A stretch of DNA of 38,883 nt from an uncultured Acidimicrobiales bacterium. Lineage in GTDB: Bacteria > Actinomycetota > Acidimicrobiia > Acidimicrobiales > SZUA-35. The notes under the pieces are model-generated. The model was not told the DNA's origin and did no database searches. It worked only from the letters and a program-made list of their open reading frames with translations. Location of the stretch: contig CALHCB010000036.1 in the NCBI GenBank assembly GCA_937930695.1, forward strand, positions 1 through 38,883, in the 5' to 3' direction. Shown here in pieces: positions 1 to 8,247 of this stretch; the first letter of the stretch is position 1, and every line of letters starts with the position of its first letter. The position numbers and the translations under genes were made by a program.

Positions 1-913
1 CTCCGGGATGCCAGAAGCCAGCCAATCGCTTCAGGTCTCCTCCGATCCGCAATGCGCCTTCGAGCGAGATCACCGCTCGGAAGCGGTCAGGGTGATGAAG
101 GGCGAGGTCGAGGGCAAGGAGTCCTCCGACAGAGCAGCCCATGAAGACTGGCTGATCGAGCGACAGCGCATCGGCCAAGGCCAACGGCACCGATCGTAAC
201 AACGACCCCTGGAGCCGGTACTCCTGGGCCCACCATTGCTGATCGACGGGCGGGATCGACTTGCCGTGGAAGGGCAGGTCATACGCAATCAGTCGAAAGT
301 GATCGGTGATGACAGGATGTTCAAAGAGATGTCGCCACTGCACTCCGTGGCTGCCCGCGGTGTGTTGCAGCAGCAGCGGAATGCCCCGTCCGGCTTCTTC
401 GTAGTAAATGCGATGATCTGACGAAGCGCCAGCGGACGCGTCACCAAGACCGAGATGCACGTAGCGTCCGGTCGGGGCGTCATGGCGAGGGAGCGAGCCG
501 ACGTCGGCTTTGCTGTTGGCGGGCGCTTCGGTATCGGTCGACTGCGGCCGAATGAGTTCGATCAAGCGTTGCAGCGCTGGCAGGTACTGCCAGTACGTCA
601 GCTCATCGGACTCGAGCCCGAGACTTCGGCCGGCGAGAATTGAAATGTCGTTGAAGAAGGGTGGAGGGATCCCAGCAGTGGCCTTGTCCCATACCGACGA
701 CGGGCCGGAAAGTTCAATGACACCCGAACCGCCCGCTGCTGGAAGACCTTCGAGGACCAAGCCGTTGTCGAGCGTCACCCCCGTTGTTCGTTGGCTTCCG
801 TCCTCGAGCTGTTCGGAGAGGCGGACTCCGCCGCTCCAGAACCGGCTCGCCAACCTGAACTCACCGTCATCGAGGCAGAGCTTTGCAAGGGCATCAGGAG
901 CGACGAGCATCAT
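1..913 (-). CDS. Alpha/beta hydrolase with extra N-terminal domain (C-terminus beyond window)
   Basis: The frame is open from the ATG at 913 to base 1 with no stop, so about 304 residues are visible and the protein continues outside. The C-terminal part is an alpha/beta hydrolase: an oxyanion-side LLLQHTAG segment, a YDLPFHGKS strand-turn and the nucleophile elbow GCSVGG (Ser nucleophile) near residue 257. The first ~130 residues are not part of the hydrolase fold. They contain an IELSGPSSVW segment followed by AGIPPFFND, which recalls small ligand-binding (SCP2-like) domains, but this is only a resemblance. The start codon overlaps the stop of the CoA-transferase gene (ATGATG over TGA), implying translational coupling and a shared pathway. 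The substrate cannot be told; ester or lactone cleavage is typical of such Ser hydrolases. Confidence 0.85.
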   Translation of the reverse strand, partial: MMLVAPDALAKLCLDDGEFRLASRFWSGGVRLSEQLEDGSQRTTGVTLDNGLVLEGLPAAGGSGVIELSGPSSVWDKATAGIPPPFFNDISILAGRSLGLESDELTYWQYLPALQRLIELIRPQSTDTEAPANSKADVGSLPRHDAPTGRYVHLGLGDASAGASSDHRIYYEEAGRGIPLLLQHTAGSHGVQWRHLFEHPVITDHFRLIAYDLPFHGKSIPPVDQQWWAQEYRLQGSLLRSVPLALADALSLDQPVFMGCSVGGLLALDLALHHPDRFRAVISLEGALRIGGDLKRLAGFWHPG

Positions 914-2166
914 GCCCTCTCAGTCTCGGCAAGAAGTTCGTCGATCTCGGCGAGTAGCTCCTCGGTGTGTTCTCCGAGGATTGGGGCTCGTCGATAGATG
1001 CCGGTCGGTGTCTCGGTGAAGCGGAGCGGGGTGTTGGTGCTGACGATCGGGCGATCCGAACCCGGGTGGTCCACCGCCACGAGCATGTCTCGCGCTTTCA
1101 CGTGTGCGCTGGCGAACAAGTCAGGCGCCGTATTGACCGGTCCAACAGGGACTCGCCCACCGAGGGCGTCGACGATGTCCGACGTTGGCTTTGTCGATGT
1201 CCATGCGGAGATGGCAGCAAACATGAAGGCTCGATTGTCGACTCGGCGCCGCGTATTGCTGGTTCGCTCGTCCTCGATGAGATCGGGTCGTCCGATCACG
1301 GCGCAAAGATCGTCCCACTGGCCGGGTGTGGGCGCAGCAATCGCACAGTGTCCATCGGCCGTTGGAAAAACTTCGAACGGGGCAATGGACGGATGGGCAG
1401 AACCGCGTGGAGGCTGAACTTGTCCGTTGTAGGAGTAGCGCCACGTGATGGACTCACAGAGCGCCATCACCGCGTCGGTCATCGCAACATCCAAGAACTG
1501 CCCTTCGCCAGTTCGCTGCACATGGTGCAGGGCAGCAAGCACACCAACCGCGCACATCGTTGCTGGATAGATGTCGCCGATGCTCGGACCCGACGCCACG
1601 CGTTCCCCCGTCGTGGTTCCTGTGTGGCTGATGAGGCCGCCCATCGCTTGAGCCACGATGTCGAACGCGGGCCACTGCGCATATGGGCTCTCGCCGGTCC
1701 TCGGATCACCGAATCCTCGAATGGCGGCGTACACCAGCCGCGGGTTGCGAGCGTGCAGCGTCTCGTAGCTGAGGTCGAGTCGATCCATGACGCCTGCTTT
1801 GAAATTCTCGACGATGACGTCGGCGGCATCGACCATCTTCAGCAGTTGGTCCCGACCCTCGTCGGTCTTGAGATCCAGAACGATGGCTCGCTTGTTGCGA
1901 TTGATACTCCCGAAGTACCCACCGAAGTTCTTCTCGTCATCGGATTCGGTGAACGGCGGAAGAAAGCGAGGCATGTCGCCTTTTGGCGACTCGACCTTCC
2001 AGACGTCGGCACCCAGGTCGCCAAGAATCATCGTGCAGTACGGACCAGCGAGCGCTTGGGTCAGGTCGAGCACCTTGATGTCGACCAGCGGTCCGGAGCG
2101 CTCGGCACGCATCGCTGCGGCGTTCTCATGAGCCCGAGTATGTGCCGCGTCTGGGTTGTCAACCAT
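910..2166 (-). CDS. CaiB/BaiF family (class III) CoA-transferase
   Basis: The protein has 418 residues, normal for the family, which moves CoA between an acyl-CoA and a free carboxylic acid through an enzyme-bound mixed anhydride. The N-terminal KVLDLTQALAGPYCTMILGD block and the VIVENFKAGVMDRL block are family hallmarks. Asp169, in the FDIVAQAMGG motif, sits where the catalytic Asp of formyl-CoA transferase lies. I chose the ATG at 2166: it is 8 bases after the nitroreductase stop and gives a family-sized N-terminus. The frame stays open further upstream, but only inside the nitroreductase gene. It is the middle gene of nitroreductase, CoA-transferase and hydrolase, all on one transcript. 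The likely role is CoA activation of a carboxylic acid for breakdown; the acid is not identifiable from sequence. Confidence 0.93.
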   Translation of the reverse strand: MVDNPDAAHTRAHENAAAMRAERSGPLVDIKVLDLTQALAGPYCTMILGDLGADVWKVESPKGDMPRFLPPFTESDDEKNFGGYFGSINRNKRAIVLDLKTDEGRDQLLKMVDAADVIVENFKAGVMDRLDLSYETLHARNPRLVYAAIRGFGDPRTGESPYAQWPAFDIVAQAMGGLISHTGTTTGERVASGPSIGDIYPATMCAVGVLAALHHVQRTGEGQFLDVAMTDAVMALCESITWRYSYNGQVQPPRGSAHPSIAPFEVFPTADGHCAIAAPTPGQWDDLCAVIGRPDLIEDERTSNTRRRVDNRAFMFAAISAWTSTKPTSDIVDALGGRVPVGPVNTAPDLFASAHVKARDMLVAVDHPGSDRPIVSTNTPLRFTETPTGIYRRAPILGEHTEELLAEIDELLAETERA

Positions 2167-2174
2167 GGTCGACC

Positions 2175-2849
2175 CTACTTCTCGACGAACGTTGCCCACT
2201 CGGCGAGAGGCATTCGAGTGCTCACGAGTGAGTTGACAGGGGCGGCTGGATCCTGATGCCCGATGGCCACACCGCAGAACAGCATCTCCTCCTCGGGTGC
2301 GCCGACGAATTCCTTGACGGCCCCGTGATAGGACGCCCACGCTTCTTGCGGGCAGGTGTCGAAACCTGCTTCTTGAGCGAGCAACATGAACGTCTGGAGA
2401 AACATCCCGAGATCGGACCATTGCGGGGGTCCCATTCCCTTTTCTACGAAACAGAAGATGGAGGCCGGAGCGCCGAAGAATCGATAATTCTCGGCGAGCC
2501 TCGCGAGGCGTCCCGAGCGATCGTCTCGAGCAATCTCGAGGAGTTCGTACATCTCCTCGCCGAGTTGGAATCGGTTCGTGCGATAGGGATCCCAGAGCTT
2601 GGGTGGGTAGACGTCGTACTCGGGCTCTTCGAGGTCGCGTTCGGACATGTAGTCGAGGAAGATCGGCATCGTGTCGGATCCGACGACATAGATCCGCCAA
2701 GGTTGGACGTTTCCTCCTGAGGGCGCCCTTGCCGACTTCTCGAGAAGATTCGTGAGGTCTTCATCGCTCACTGGAGTATCGAGAAAAGCCCGAATCGTCT
2801 TCCGGGCGAAGACCGCGTCGGTCACACTCATCGCATCAGTTTCAGCCAT
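2175..2849 (-). CDS. Nitroreductase-family FMN oxidoreductase
   Basis: This 224-residue protein has the nitroreductase fold signature: an N-terminal ARKTIRAFLD motif, where basic residues contact FMN phosphate, then the RAPSGGNVQPWR motif, and a C-terminal CGVAIGHQDPAAPVNS segment. It is cytoplasmic and probably a homodimer using FMN and NAD(P)H. The family covers nitro, quinone and enone reduction, so the substrate is open. It is the first gene of a three-gene operon with a CoA-transferase and a hydrolase, which favours a catabolic step over a general detoxification role. The ATG at 2849 is preceded by a TAGTGT -10 element 6 bases away, pointing to a leaderless message. An internal ATG at 2834 (MSVTDAV) is a less favoured alternative start. 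Confidence 0.92.
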   Translation of the reverse strand: MAETDAMSVTDAVFARKTIRAFLDTPVSDEDLTNLLEKSARAPSGGNVQPWRIYVVGSDTMPIFLDYMSERDLEEPEYDVYPPKLWDPYRTNRFQLGEEMYELLEIARDDRSGRLARLAENYRFFGAPASIFCFVEKGMGPPQWSDLGMFLQTFMLLAQEAGFDTCPQEAWASYHGAVKEFVGAPEEEMLFCGVAIGHQDPAAPVNSLVSTRMPLAEWATFVEK

Positions 2850-2855
2850 TGCCGG

Positions 2856-2861
2856 ACACTA
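2856..2861 (-). promoter_or_regulatory. -10 element TAGTGT for the nitroreductase operon (leaderless)
   Basis: On the minus strand TAGTGT lies exactly 6 bases before the ATG at 2849. That spacing puts the transcription start at the start codon. The same hexamer with the same spacing precedes the gene starting at 31044. Confidence 0.65.
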
Positions 2862-2920
2862 GAACAGCTCGAGTTCGGGGACCTAGGGCGACCCTTTTCG
2901 CCGGGACGGTCGTCGTGACT

Positions 2921-2926
2921 TACACT
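2921..2926 (+). promoter_or_regulatory. -10 element TACACT for the acyl-CoA carboxylase operon
   Basis: TACACT ends 9 bases before the GTG at 2936. No Shine-Dalgarno sequence precedes that GTG, so a leaderless or near-leaderless message is likely. It diverges from the nitroreductase promoter 60 bases away. Confidence 0.55.
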
Positions 2927-2935
2927 CGCCCGCTT

Positions 2936-4534
2936 GTGAGCATTCTTCGATCGAACATCGACGTCCGCAGCGAGACGTACCTCTCGAACAAAGTAGCGAT
3001 GGAGCAACATCTTGCTCGCTACCAAGAGCTCGCCGACGCGGCAGTTGCAGGCGGAGGCGCCAAGTACGTCGAGCGCCACCACAATCGAGGCCGACTGCTG
3101 GCTCGGGAGCGCATTGAGCTGCTCGTCGATCCTGACTCTCCGTTTCTCGAGCTGTCGGTAACCGCAGCGGCAGATACGGAGTTCACACCTGGTGCCGCGC
3201 TCGTTACCGGCATTGGTCAGATCGCGGGGACCGAATGCGTGATCTTCGCCAGTGACCCGACGGTTCGTGGTGGTTCGATGAACCCCATCACGGTTCGCAA
3301 GATGTTGCGGGGCCTCGACATCTGTCGGGAGAACCGACTGCCGATGGTCTACCTCGTGGAATCGGGTGGTGCAGACCTCCCCCACCAACTCGAGCTGTAC
3401 CTCGCTGCAGGCGACGTATTTCGTAAGATCACCGAGCTTTCCGGCCTCGGCATTCCCACCATTTCACTGGTGTTCGGGAGCTCGACAGCGGGAGGGGCGT
3501 ACCTGCCGGGGACGAGCGACTACGTCGTGATGGTCGACCAACAGGCGAAGGTCTTCCTCGGTGGAACACCCTTGGTGAAGATGGCTACCGGCGAGGATGC
3601 TGACGAGGAAGAGCTGGGTGGCGCTGCCATGCACTCCAATGTCTCGGGAGTGTCCGACTACTTCGCGGTCGATGAGCACGACTGCATCCGTCTCGGAAGA
3701 CAGATCATGTCTGGTCTCAACTACCAAAAGCTCGGCCCGGCGCCGGACCGCACGCCGCTTCCCCCTCGGCATGACCCAGAAGAGCTTCTCGGCATCGTGT
3801 CGGCCGATCTCAAGGTGCCGTTCCCAGTTCGAGAGGTGCTGGCACGAATCGTCGATGATTCTGAGTTCGACGAGTTCAAGCCGAACTACGGGCCAAATCT
3901 CGTCACGGGCTACGCACACCTTCACGGCTACACCGTTGGGATCCTGGCAAACGATCGAGGCGTGCTGCTCAACGAGGACGCCAACAAGGCTGCACAGTTC
4001 ATTCAGCTCGCGAACCAGAGTGACACACCACTTCTCTTCGTCCAGAACGTGACTGGCTACATGGTCGGTACCGAATACGAGCAACGTGGCATGGTGAAGC
4101 ACGGATCGCATCAGATCAATGCGGTGACCAACTCGACGGTTCCACACTTGACCGTGCAGATCGGCGGCTCGTACGGCGCTGGCAACTACGGAATGTGCGG
4201 GCGCTCCTACAACCCTCGTTTCCTCTTTGCATGGCCGAACGGCAAGACGGCGGTGATGGGAGCAGAGCAGCTTGCCGGAACTCTTTCGATCGTCGCACGG
4301 AAGTCCGCGTCTGATCGCGGACTTCCCTTTGATGAAGAGGCGGACGCGGCACGAACCAAGTCGATCGAAGAACAGATCACCCATGAGGAACAGGCAGCCG
4401 TGCTGTCTGGCCAATTGCTCGACGACGGACTGATCGATCCTCGCGATACCAGGGACGTCCTGGGTGTTGCGCTCTCGGCAGCTCTCACTAATGAATGCCG
4501 TGGCCAACGTGGCTATGGCGTCTTCCGGATGTAA
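2936..4534 (+). CDS. Acyl-CoA carboxylase, carboxyltransferase (beta) subunit, methylcrotonyl/geranyl-CoA type
   Basis: The 532-residue protein carries both halves of the carboxyltransferase domain. The N-half shows RGRLLARERIELLVD and GSSTAGGAYLPG; the C-half shows LLFVQNVTGYMVG, GGSYGAGNYGMCGRSYNP and a closing GYGVFRM. The first residues, SILRSNIDVRSETY, match the usual N-terminus of methylcrotonyl-CoA carboxylase beta subunits. This is why I use the GTG at 2936 rather than the upstream in-frame ATG at 2849, which adds a non-homologous stretch. The enzyme transfers CO2 from carboxybiotin to an enoyl-CoA. The biotin subunit follows 10 bases downstream. Leucine or acyclic-terpene breakdown are the usual settings for this subtype; the exact substrate is inference. 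Confidence 0.93.
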   Translation: MSILRSNIDVRSETYLSNKVAMEQHLARYQELADAAVAGGGAKYVERHHNRGRLLARERIELLVDPDSPFLELSVTAAADTEFTPGAALVTGIGQIAGTECVIFASDPTVRGGSMNPITVRKMLRGLDICRENRLPMVYLVESGGADLPHQLELYLAAGDVFRKITELSGLGIPTISLVFGSSTAGGAYLPGTSDYVVMVDQQAKVFLGGTPLVKMATGEDADEEELGGAAMHSNVSGVSDYFAVDEHDCIRLGRQIMSGLNYQKLGPAPDRTPLPPRHDPEELLGIVSADLKVPFPVREVLARIVDDSEFDEFKPNYGPNLVTGYAHLHGYTVGILANDRGVLLNEDANKAAQFIQLANQSDTPLLFVQNVTGYMVGTEYEQRGMVKHGSHQINAVTNSTVPHLTVQIGGSYGAGNYGMCGRSYNPRFLFAWPNGKTAVMGAEQLAGTLSIVARKSASDRGLPFDEEADAARTKSIEEQITHEEQAAVLSGQLLDDGLIDPRDTRDVLGVALSAALTNECRGQRGYGVFRM

Positions 4535-4544
4535 GGCCACGACC

Positions 4545-6590
4545 ATGACGACAACGACACCCTCTGGGCCGATTCAACGGCTCCTCATCGCAAATCGTGG
4601 CGAAATTGCTCGCCGAATCATGCGCACCTGCCGGCTGCTCGGAATCGAGACTGTCGCAGTGTTCTCCGACGCGGACGCCCGCGGCGCCTTCGTCGCCGAT
4701 GCAGACATGTCCGTGGCGTTGGGCGGCAATACCCCCGCTGAGTCCTATCTTCGAGGCGACGCGGTGATCGAGGCGGCGATACGAACGAATGCCGATGCCA
4801 TTCATCCCGGGTACGGGTTCTTGGCCGAGAACGCCGGCTTTGCTCGAGCCGTTCGCGACGCTGGACTCGTCTTCGTGGGTCCCACTCCAGAAGCCATCGA
4901 TGTCATGGGGTCCAAGCTCCAGGCCAAGCAACTGATGAGCGAGGCCGGCGTACCACTCTTGCCGTCCGCTGACCTGACAGGCCTCGACGCTTCGGCGATC
5001 GCTACGGCCGCAGATGAGATCGGCTATCCCGTCTTGATCAAGGCCTCCGCTGGAGGAGGCGGCCGAGGAATGCGAATTGTGCCGACTCCCGCTGATTTGG
5101 CCGAAGCGGTTGAGGGAGCAGCGAGAGAGGCCGAATCGGCGTTCGGCGACGGGACCATCTACGCCGAGCGTTACGTCTCCCCATCTCGCCACGTCGAGGT
5201 GCAGATTTTCGGCGATCAGAGCGGTCGGGTCGTCCACTTTCACGAGCGAGAATGCTCCATTCAGCGCCGCCACCAGAAAATCATCGAAGAGGCACCGAGT
5301 GTGTCGCTTGATGACGAGACTCGGTCGGCGCTCCACGATGCCGCCGTCAAGGCCGGCGAAGCCATCGGATACACGAACGCGGGCACCGTCGAATTCTTGC
5401 TTGCTCCCAAAACCTCTGATCGGGACGCGGAGTTCTTCTTTCTCGAGGTCAACACTCGGCTGCAAGTTGAACACCCGGTCACCGAAGCAATCCTCGGGAT
5501 CGACCTCGTGCAACTTCAGTTGGAGGTCGCTTCTGGCGGGTCAGTTCCCGAGCAAGCGGACATCGGTCCGGTCAGCGGTCATTCCATGGAAGCACGGCTC
5601 TACGCCGAGGATCCAACGCTGGATTACCAGCCTTCAACTGGGCCCGTCCATGCGCTGCATGTTCCCGGTTCTGGACCCGGCGAGCCGATTCGCCTCGACA
5701 CCGCGATCGACGACGATGGTGAGGTCAGTCAGTTCTACGATCCGATGATCGCAAAGGTCATCAGCCACGGCCCAACTCGCAACGCCGCTGCGGGCCAATT
5801 GGCCGCTGCGCTGGCCGGGACCACGATTGACGGCATTACAACCAATCGTGATTTGCTCGTCCGGACACTGCGCCACCCAGAGTTTCTTGGCGACGCCAAC
5901 GGCGATCAGGGCGATAGCGACTTTCTTGTCCGGAATGATCCGGTCGAGCTTGGACGACCACTCGTCGAAGCGGCCGATCTCGGCCGATACGCGGCGGCAG
6001 TCGCCCTTGCGATGCAGGCCGAGAGCCGCCGCGCCGATAGCAAAACGAACTCGATTTCCTCGGGGTTCCGCAACGTGGCGACACAGCCTCAGACCAGGAC
6101 GCTCTCGGTGGGAGCCCAAGAGATCGTGGTGGGGTATCGCTTCTGTCGAGGTCAGCTCGACCATCTCTCGATCGATGGCACCGAGGTCAAAGACCCGACG
6201 GTGTTCTCGATTGAACCCGCGATGGTAGATCTCAGCGCCGAGGGTGTTCGTCAACAGTTCCGGGTCCGGAGTCACGGCTCAACGATCTCTGCGACGACGA
6301 CCACGGGCAGCGTGCTGTTCGAACTCACGCCTCGATTCACCGAGCCGGGCGAACACGTCGAAGCGGGGTCGACCGTCGCCGCCATGCCTGGAACGATTGT
6401 CGCCGTCCACGCAACAGTTGGCGACCAAGTAACCGCAGGCGATCTGCTCGTTGTGATGGAAGCCATGAAGATGGAGCTTTCGATCACCGCGTCGTCCGAC
6501 GGAACCGTAACTGCGGTTCCCATTGCTGCCGGGGACACCGTCGAAGCTGGCCAGGTTCTTGCCGTGGTCGAAGAGGCTGCGGCGGAATAG
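4545..6590 (+). CDS. Acyl-CoA carboxylase alpha subunit (biotin carboxylase plus biotin carrier)
   Basis: The 681-residue protein starts with the biotin carboxylase domain: LIANRGEIARRI, HPGYGFLAENA, the ATP-grasp glycine loop IKASAGGGGRGMRI, the ECSIQRRHQKIIEEAPS segment and EVNTRLQVEHPVTE. It ends in a biotinyl domain with VMEAMKMELS, where Lys642 is the biotinylation site. A linker of about 120 residues joins them. This size and order match the alpha subunits of methylcrotonyl-, geranyl- and propionyl-CoA carboxylases. The ATG at 4545 is 10 bases after the beta-subunit stop, with AAGG overlapping that stop as a plausible ribosome site. Upstream in-frame starts lie inside the beta gene and are rejected. 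The two subunits should form the complete holoenzyme. Confidence 0.95.
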   Translation: MTTTTPSGPIQRLLIANRGEIARRIMRTCRLLGIETVAVFSDADARGAFVADADMSVALGGNTPAESYLRGDAVIEAAIRTNADAIHPGYGFLAENAGFARAVRDAGLVFVGPTPEAIDVMGSKLQAKQLMSEAGVPLLPSADLTGLDASAIATAADEIGYPVLIKASAGGGGRGMRIVPTPADLAEAVEGAAREAESAFGDGTIYAERYVSPSRHVEVQIFGDQSGRVVHFHERECSIQRRHQKIIEEAPSVSLDDETRSALHDAAVKAGEAIGYTNAGTVEFLLAPKTSDRDAEFFFLEVNTRLQVEHPVTEAILGIDLVQLQLEVASGGSVPEQADIGPVSGHSMEARLYAEDPTLDYQPSTGPVHALHVPGSGPGEPIRLDTAIDDDGEVSQFYDPMIAKVISHGPTRNAAAGQLAAALAGTTIDGITTNRDLLVRTLRHPEFLGDANGDQGDSDFLVRNDPVELGRPLVEAADLGRYAAAVALAMQAESRRADSKTNSISSGFRNVATQPQTRTLSVGAQEIVVGYRFCRGQLDHLSIDGTEVKDPTVFSIEPAMVDLSAEGVRQQFRVRSHGSTISATTTTGSVLFELTPRFTEPGEHVEAGSTVAAMPGTIVAVHATVGDQVTAGDLLVVMEAMKMELSITASSDGTVTAVPIAAGDTVEAGQVLAVVEEAAAE

Positions 6591-6596
6591 AGATGA

Positions 6597-6602
6597 CAGA
6601 CT
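6597..6602 (+). promoter_or_regulatory. Possible -10 element CAGACT before the 6609 gene
   Basis: CAGACT keeps the conserved A and T of a -10 element (positions 2 and 6) and ends 6 bases before the ATG at 6609. This could give an internal leaderless transcript. Alone it is weak; it gains weight from the same spacing at many other starts here. Confidence 0.35.
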
Positions 6603-6608
6603 CGGACG

Positions 6609-7361
6609 ATGACGAAGGTCTTTGTCCATGGAAATCCCGAAACGGCTGCGATCTGGAGCCCCTTGGTTCTCGAACTGGGCCTCGCCGGCATTGACGATGT
6701 CGTGTTGCTCAGTCCCCCAGGATTCGGTGCACCCGTCCCTCCCGGTTTTGAGGCAACTCCGTCGAGCTATGTCGACTGGCTTGCGGGTGAGCTCGCCGAA
6801 ATCGACGGTCCCATAGACCTCGTCGGGCACGACTGGGGTGCCGGGCACGTGTTCGGGTTGGTCGCGGCCCACCCAGATCTGGTCCGTTCCTTCGCCGCAG
6901 ACTGTGCTGGTCTGCTTCACCCTGCCTACGACTGGCATGACGCAGCGAAGGTGTGGCAGACCCCGGGCGACGGCGAAGCAAACGTCGAAACAATGGTCGG
7001 TCTCACAGCTGATGACCGTACGAATGCCTACCTGGGTCTTGGACTGTCGCCGGAGATCGCTCGCTCGATGGCCGAAGGATTCGATGCAGCCATGGGTGCA
7101 TGCATCCTCACGCTCTACCGCGCCGCCGTGCAGCCTGCGCTTGCACAATTGGGCGACCGGCTCGCTGCCGTCGCTCGACCGCCAGGGCTCGTGATCGACG
7201 CCACCGCCGATGCCTATGTGGGATCCGACCTTGCTGCTGACGTCGTCGAACGCCTGGACGCAGAACATCTTCAGTTGGTTGGCCAGGGACACTGGTGGAT
7301 GGTGAGTGAGCCGGCGGCAGCAGCCGCAGGGCTTGCCGCGTTCTGGGCCACCCTCAATTGA
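6609..7361 (+). CDS. Alpha/beta hydrolase with Asp nucleophile (epoxide hydrolase/dehalogenase-like)
   Basis: The 250-residue protein has an early HGNPETAAIW oxyanion region and the elbow VGHDWGAGH, in which the nucleophile position is Asp, not Ser. GHDWG is the pattern of epoxide hydrolases and haloalkane dehalogenases. The catalytic His is in GQGHWWMVSEP near the C-terminus. The protein is cytoplasmic with no signal peptide. It lies 18 bases after the carboxylase alpha subunit and its stop overlaps the start of the metallo-hydrolase gene, so it probably belongs to the same catabolic unit, or starts its own leaderless transcript from the CAGACT element. The cap region is short. The substrate is unknown. 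Confidence 0.88.
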   Translation: MTKVFVHGNPETAAIWSPLVLELGLAGIDDVVLLSPPGFGAPVPPGFEATPSSYVDWLAGELAEIDGPIDLVGHDWGAGHVFGLVAAHPDLVRSFAADCAGLLHPAYDWHDAAKVWQTPGDGEANVETMVGLTADDRTNAYLGLGLSPEIARSMAEGFDAAMGACILTLYRAAVQPALAQLGDRLAAVARPPGLVIDATADAYVGSDLAADVVERLDAEHLQLVGQGHWWMVSEPAAAAAGLAAFWATLN

Positions 7362-8227
7362 GCCGCATCGACGCGTCCGCTTCGTCTCTCACCTGGCAAA
7401 TCGGCGACATCACGATTCAACGGGTTGCAGAGAACGTCATTCCGATTCCTTCTGACTCGTTGGTTCCCGGGATTACTGAAGCCCAACTTGCGCAGACTCG
7501 CTCGTGGTCGACTCCATACTTTCGTGACGACGGCAGGATCCTGCTGTCGATTCATGCCTTTGTGGTGACCAGCGGCGATGACGTGGTAGTCATCGACACG
7601 TGCGTCGGTCCGAACGATCGCGCCCTTCCCGGAAGCGAGGACTTTCCCGAGCGGCTCGCGGCCGAGCTGCCGGGAGGTCTTGCGTCGGTGACCAAGGTGC
7701 TGTGCACACACCTCCACTTTGACCATCTTGGATGGAATACGAGACTGGTCGACGGCGATTACGTCCCGACCTTCCCTGAGGCCCGCTACCTGATCAGCAA
7801 GGGTGAACTCGACTATCTCGATGCGGACGATCATTTCGAGTTGATGCCGGTGTCGCTGCAACCTTTACTCGACCGCAGCTTGATCGACGAGGTGAGTAGT
7901 GACGCCGCCGTCGCACCCGGAATTCACCTGATGCCGACTCCCGGGCATACCCCCGGCCATGTGTCAGTAGTCATCGAGTCGGAAGGGTCCAAGGCGATCA
8001 TCACGGGCGACATGACGCACTCGCCTCTTCAATTCGCCTACCCGGAACTGACCGCACTCCCCTTTGACTGGGATTCAGACCAAGCAAGGCGGACTCGCCG
8101 GGCCTTCATCAGCGACTTCCAGGATTCGCAGGCGCTCATCCTCGGGACTCATTTCGCCCCTCCGACAGGCGGATACATCCGGTCAAGCCCAGAGGGGGCT
8201 GTATTTCGCCCAGTTGACACAGACTGA
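7358..8227 (+). CDS. Metallo-beta-lactamase-fold hydrolase
   Basis: The 289-residue protein has the THLHFDHLG metal motif (His118, His120, Asp122, His123), the PGHTPGH motif near residue 200, an ITGDMTHSPLQ metal-ligand segment and a late LGTHF histidine. These are the residues that hold two Zn ions. The family includes quorum-signal lactonases and many thioester or lactone hydrolases; nothing here fixes the substrate. It starts at a TTG whose last two bases begin the TGA stop of the preceding hydrolase (TTGA). No ATG or GTG fits better, so reinitiation from the upstream gene seems to drive translation. Pairing with an Asp-type hydrolase behind a carboxylase suggests successive ring- or ester-opening steps. 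Confidence 0.9.
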   Translation: MSRIDASASSLTWQIGDITIQRVAENVIPIPSDSLVPGITEAQLAQTRSWSTPYFRDDGRILLSIHAFVVTSGDDVVVIDTCVGPNDRALPGSEDFPERLAAELPGGLASVTKVLCTHLHFDHLGWNTRLVDGDYVPTFPEARYLISKGELDYLDADDHFELMPVSLQPLLDRSLIDEVSSDAAVAPGIHLMPTPGHTPGHVSVVIESEGSKAIITGDMTHSPLQFAYPELTALPFDWDSDQARRTRRAFISDFQDSQALILGTHFAPPTGGYIRSSPEGAVFRPVDTD

Positions 8228-8235
8228 GAGTTTGG

Positions 8236-8241
8236 CACTCT
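8236..8241 (+). promoter_or_regulatory. Possible -10 element CACTCT before the DUF4214 gene
   Basis: CACTCT ends 6 bases before the ATG at 8248 and has A and T at the two key -10 positions. No Shine-Dalgarno site is present, which fits a leaderless start. Confidence 0.35.
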
Positions 8242-8247
8242 GGTGTG

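Noticed and set aside
967-2256. A 429-codon open frame on the plus strand opposite the CoA-transferase gene
   Set aside because: It is the antisense shadow of a gene with clear family motifs; its translation has no domain and is rich in Arg and His as expected for shadow frames.
3464-4546. A 360-codon open frame on the minus strand opposite the carboxylase beta subunit
   Set aside because: It is antisense to a well-supported gene, has no recognisable motif and no start signal.
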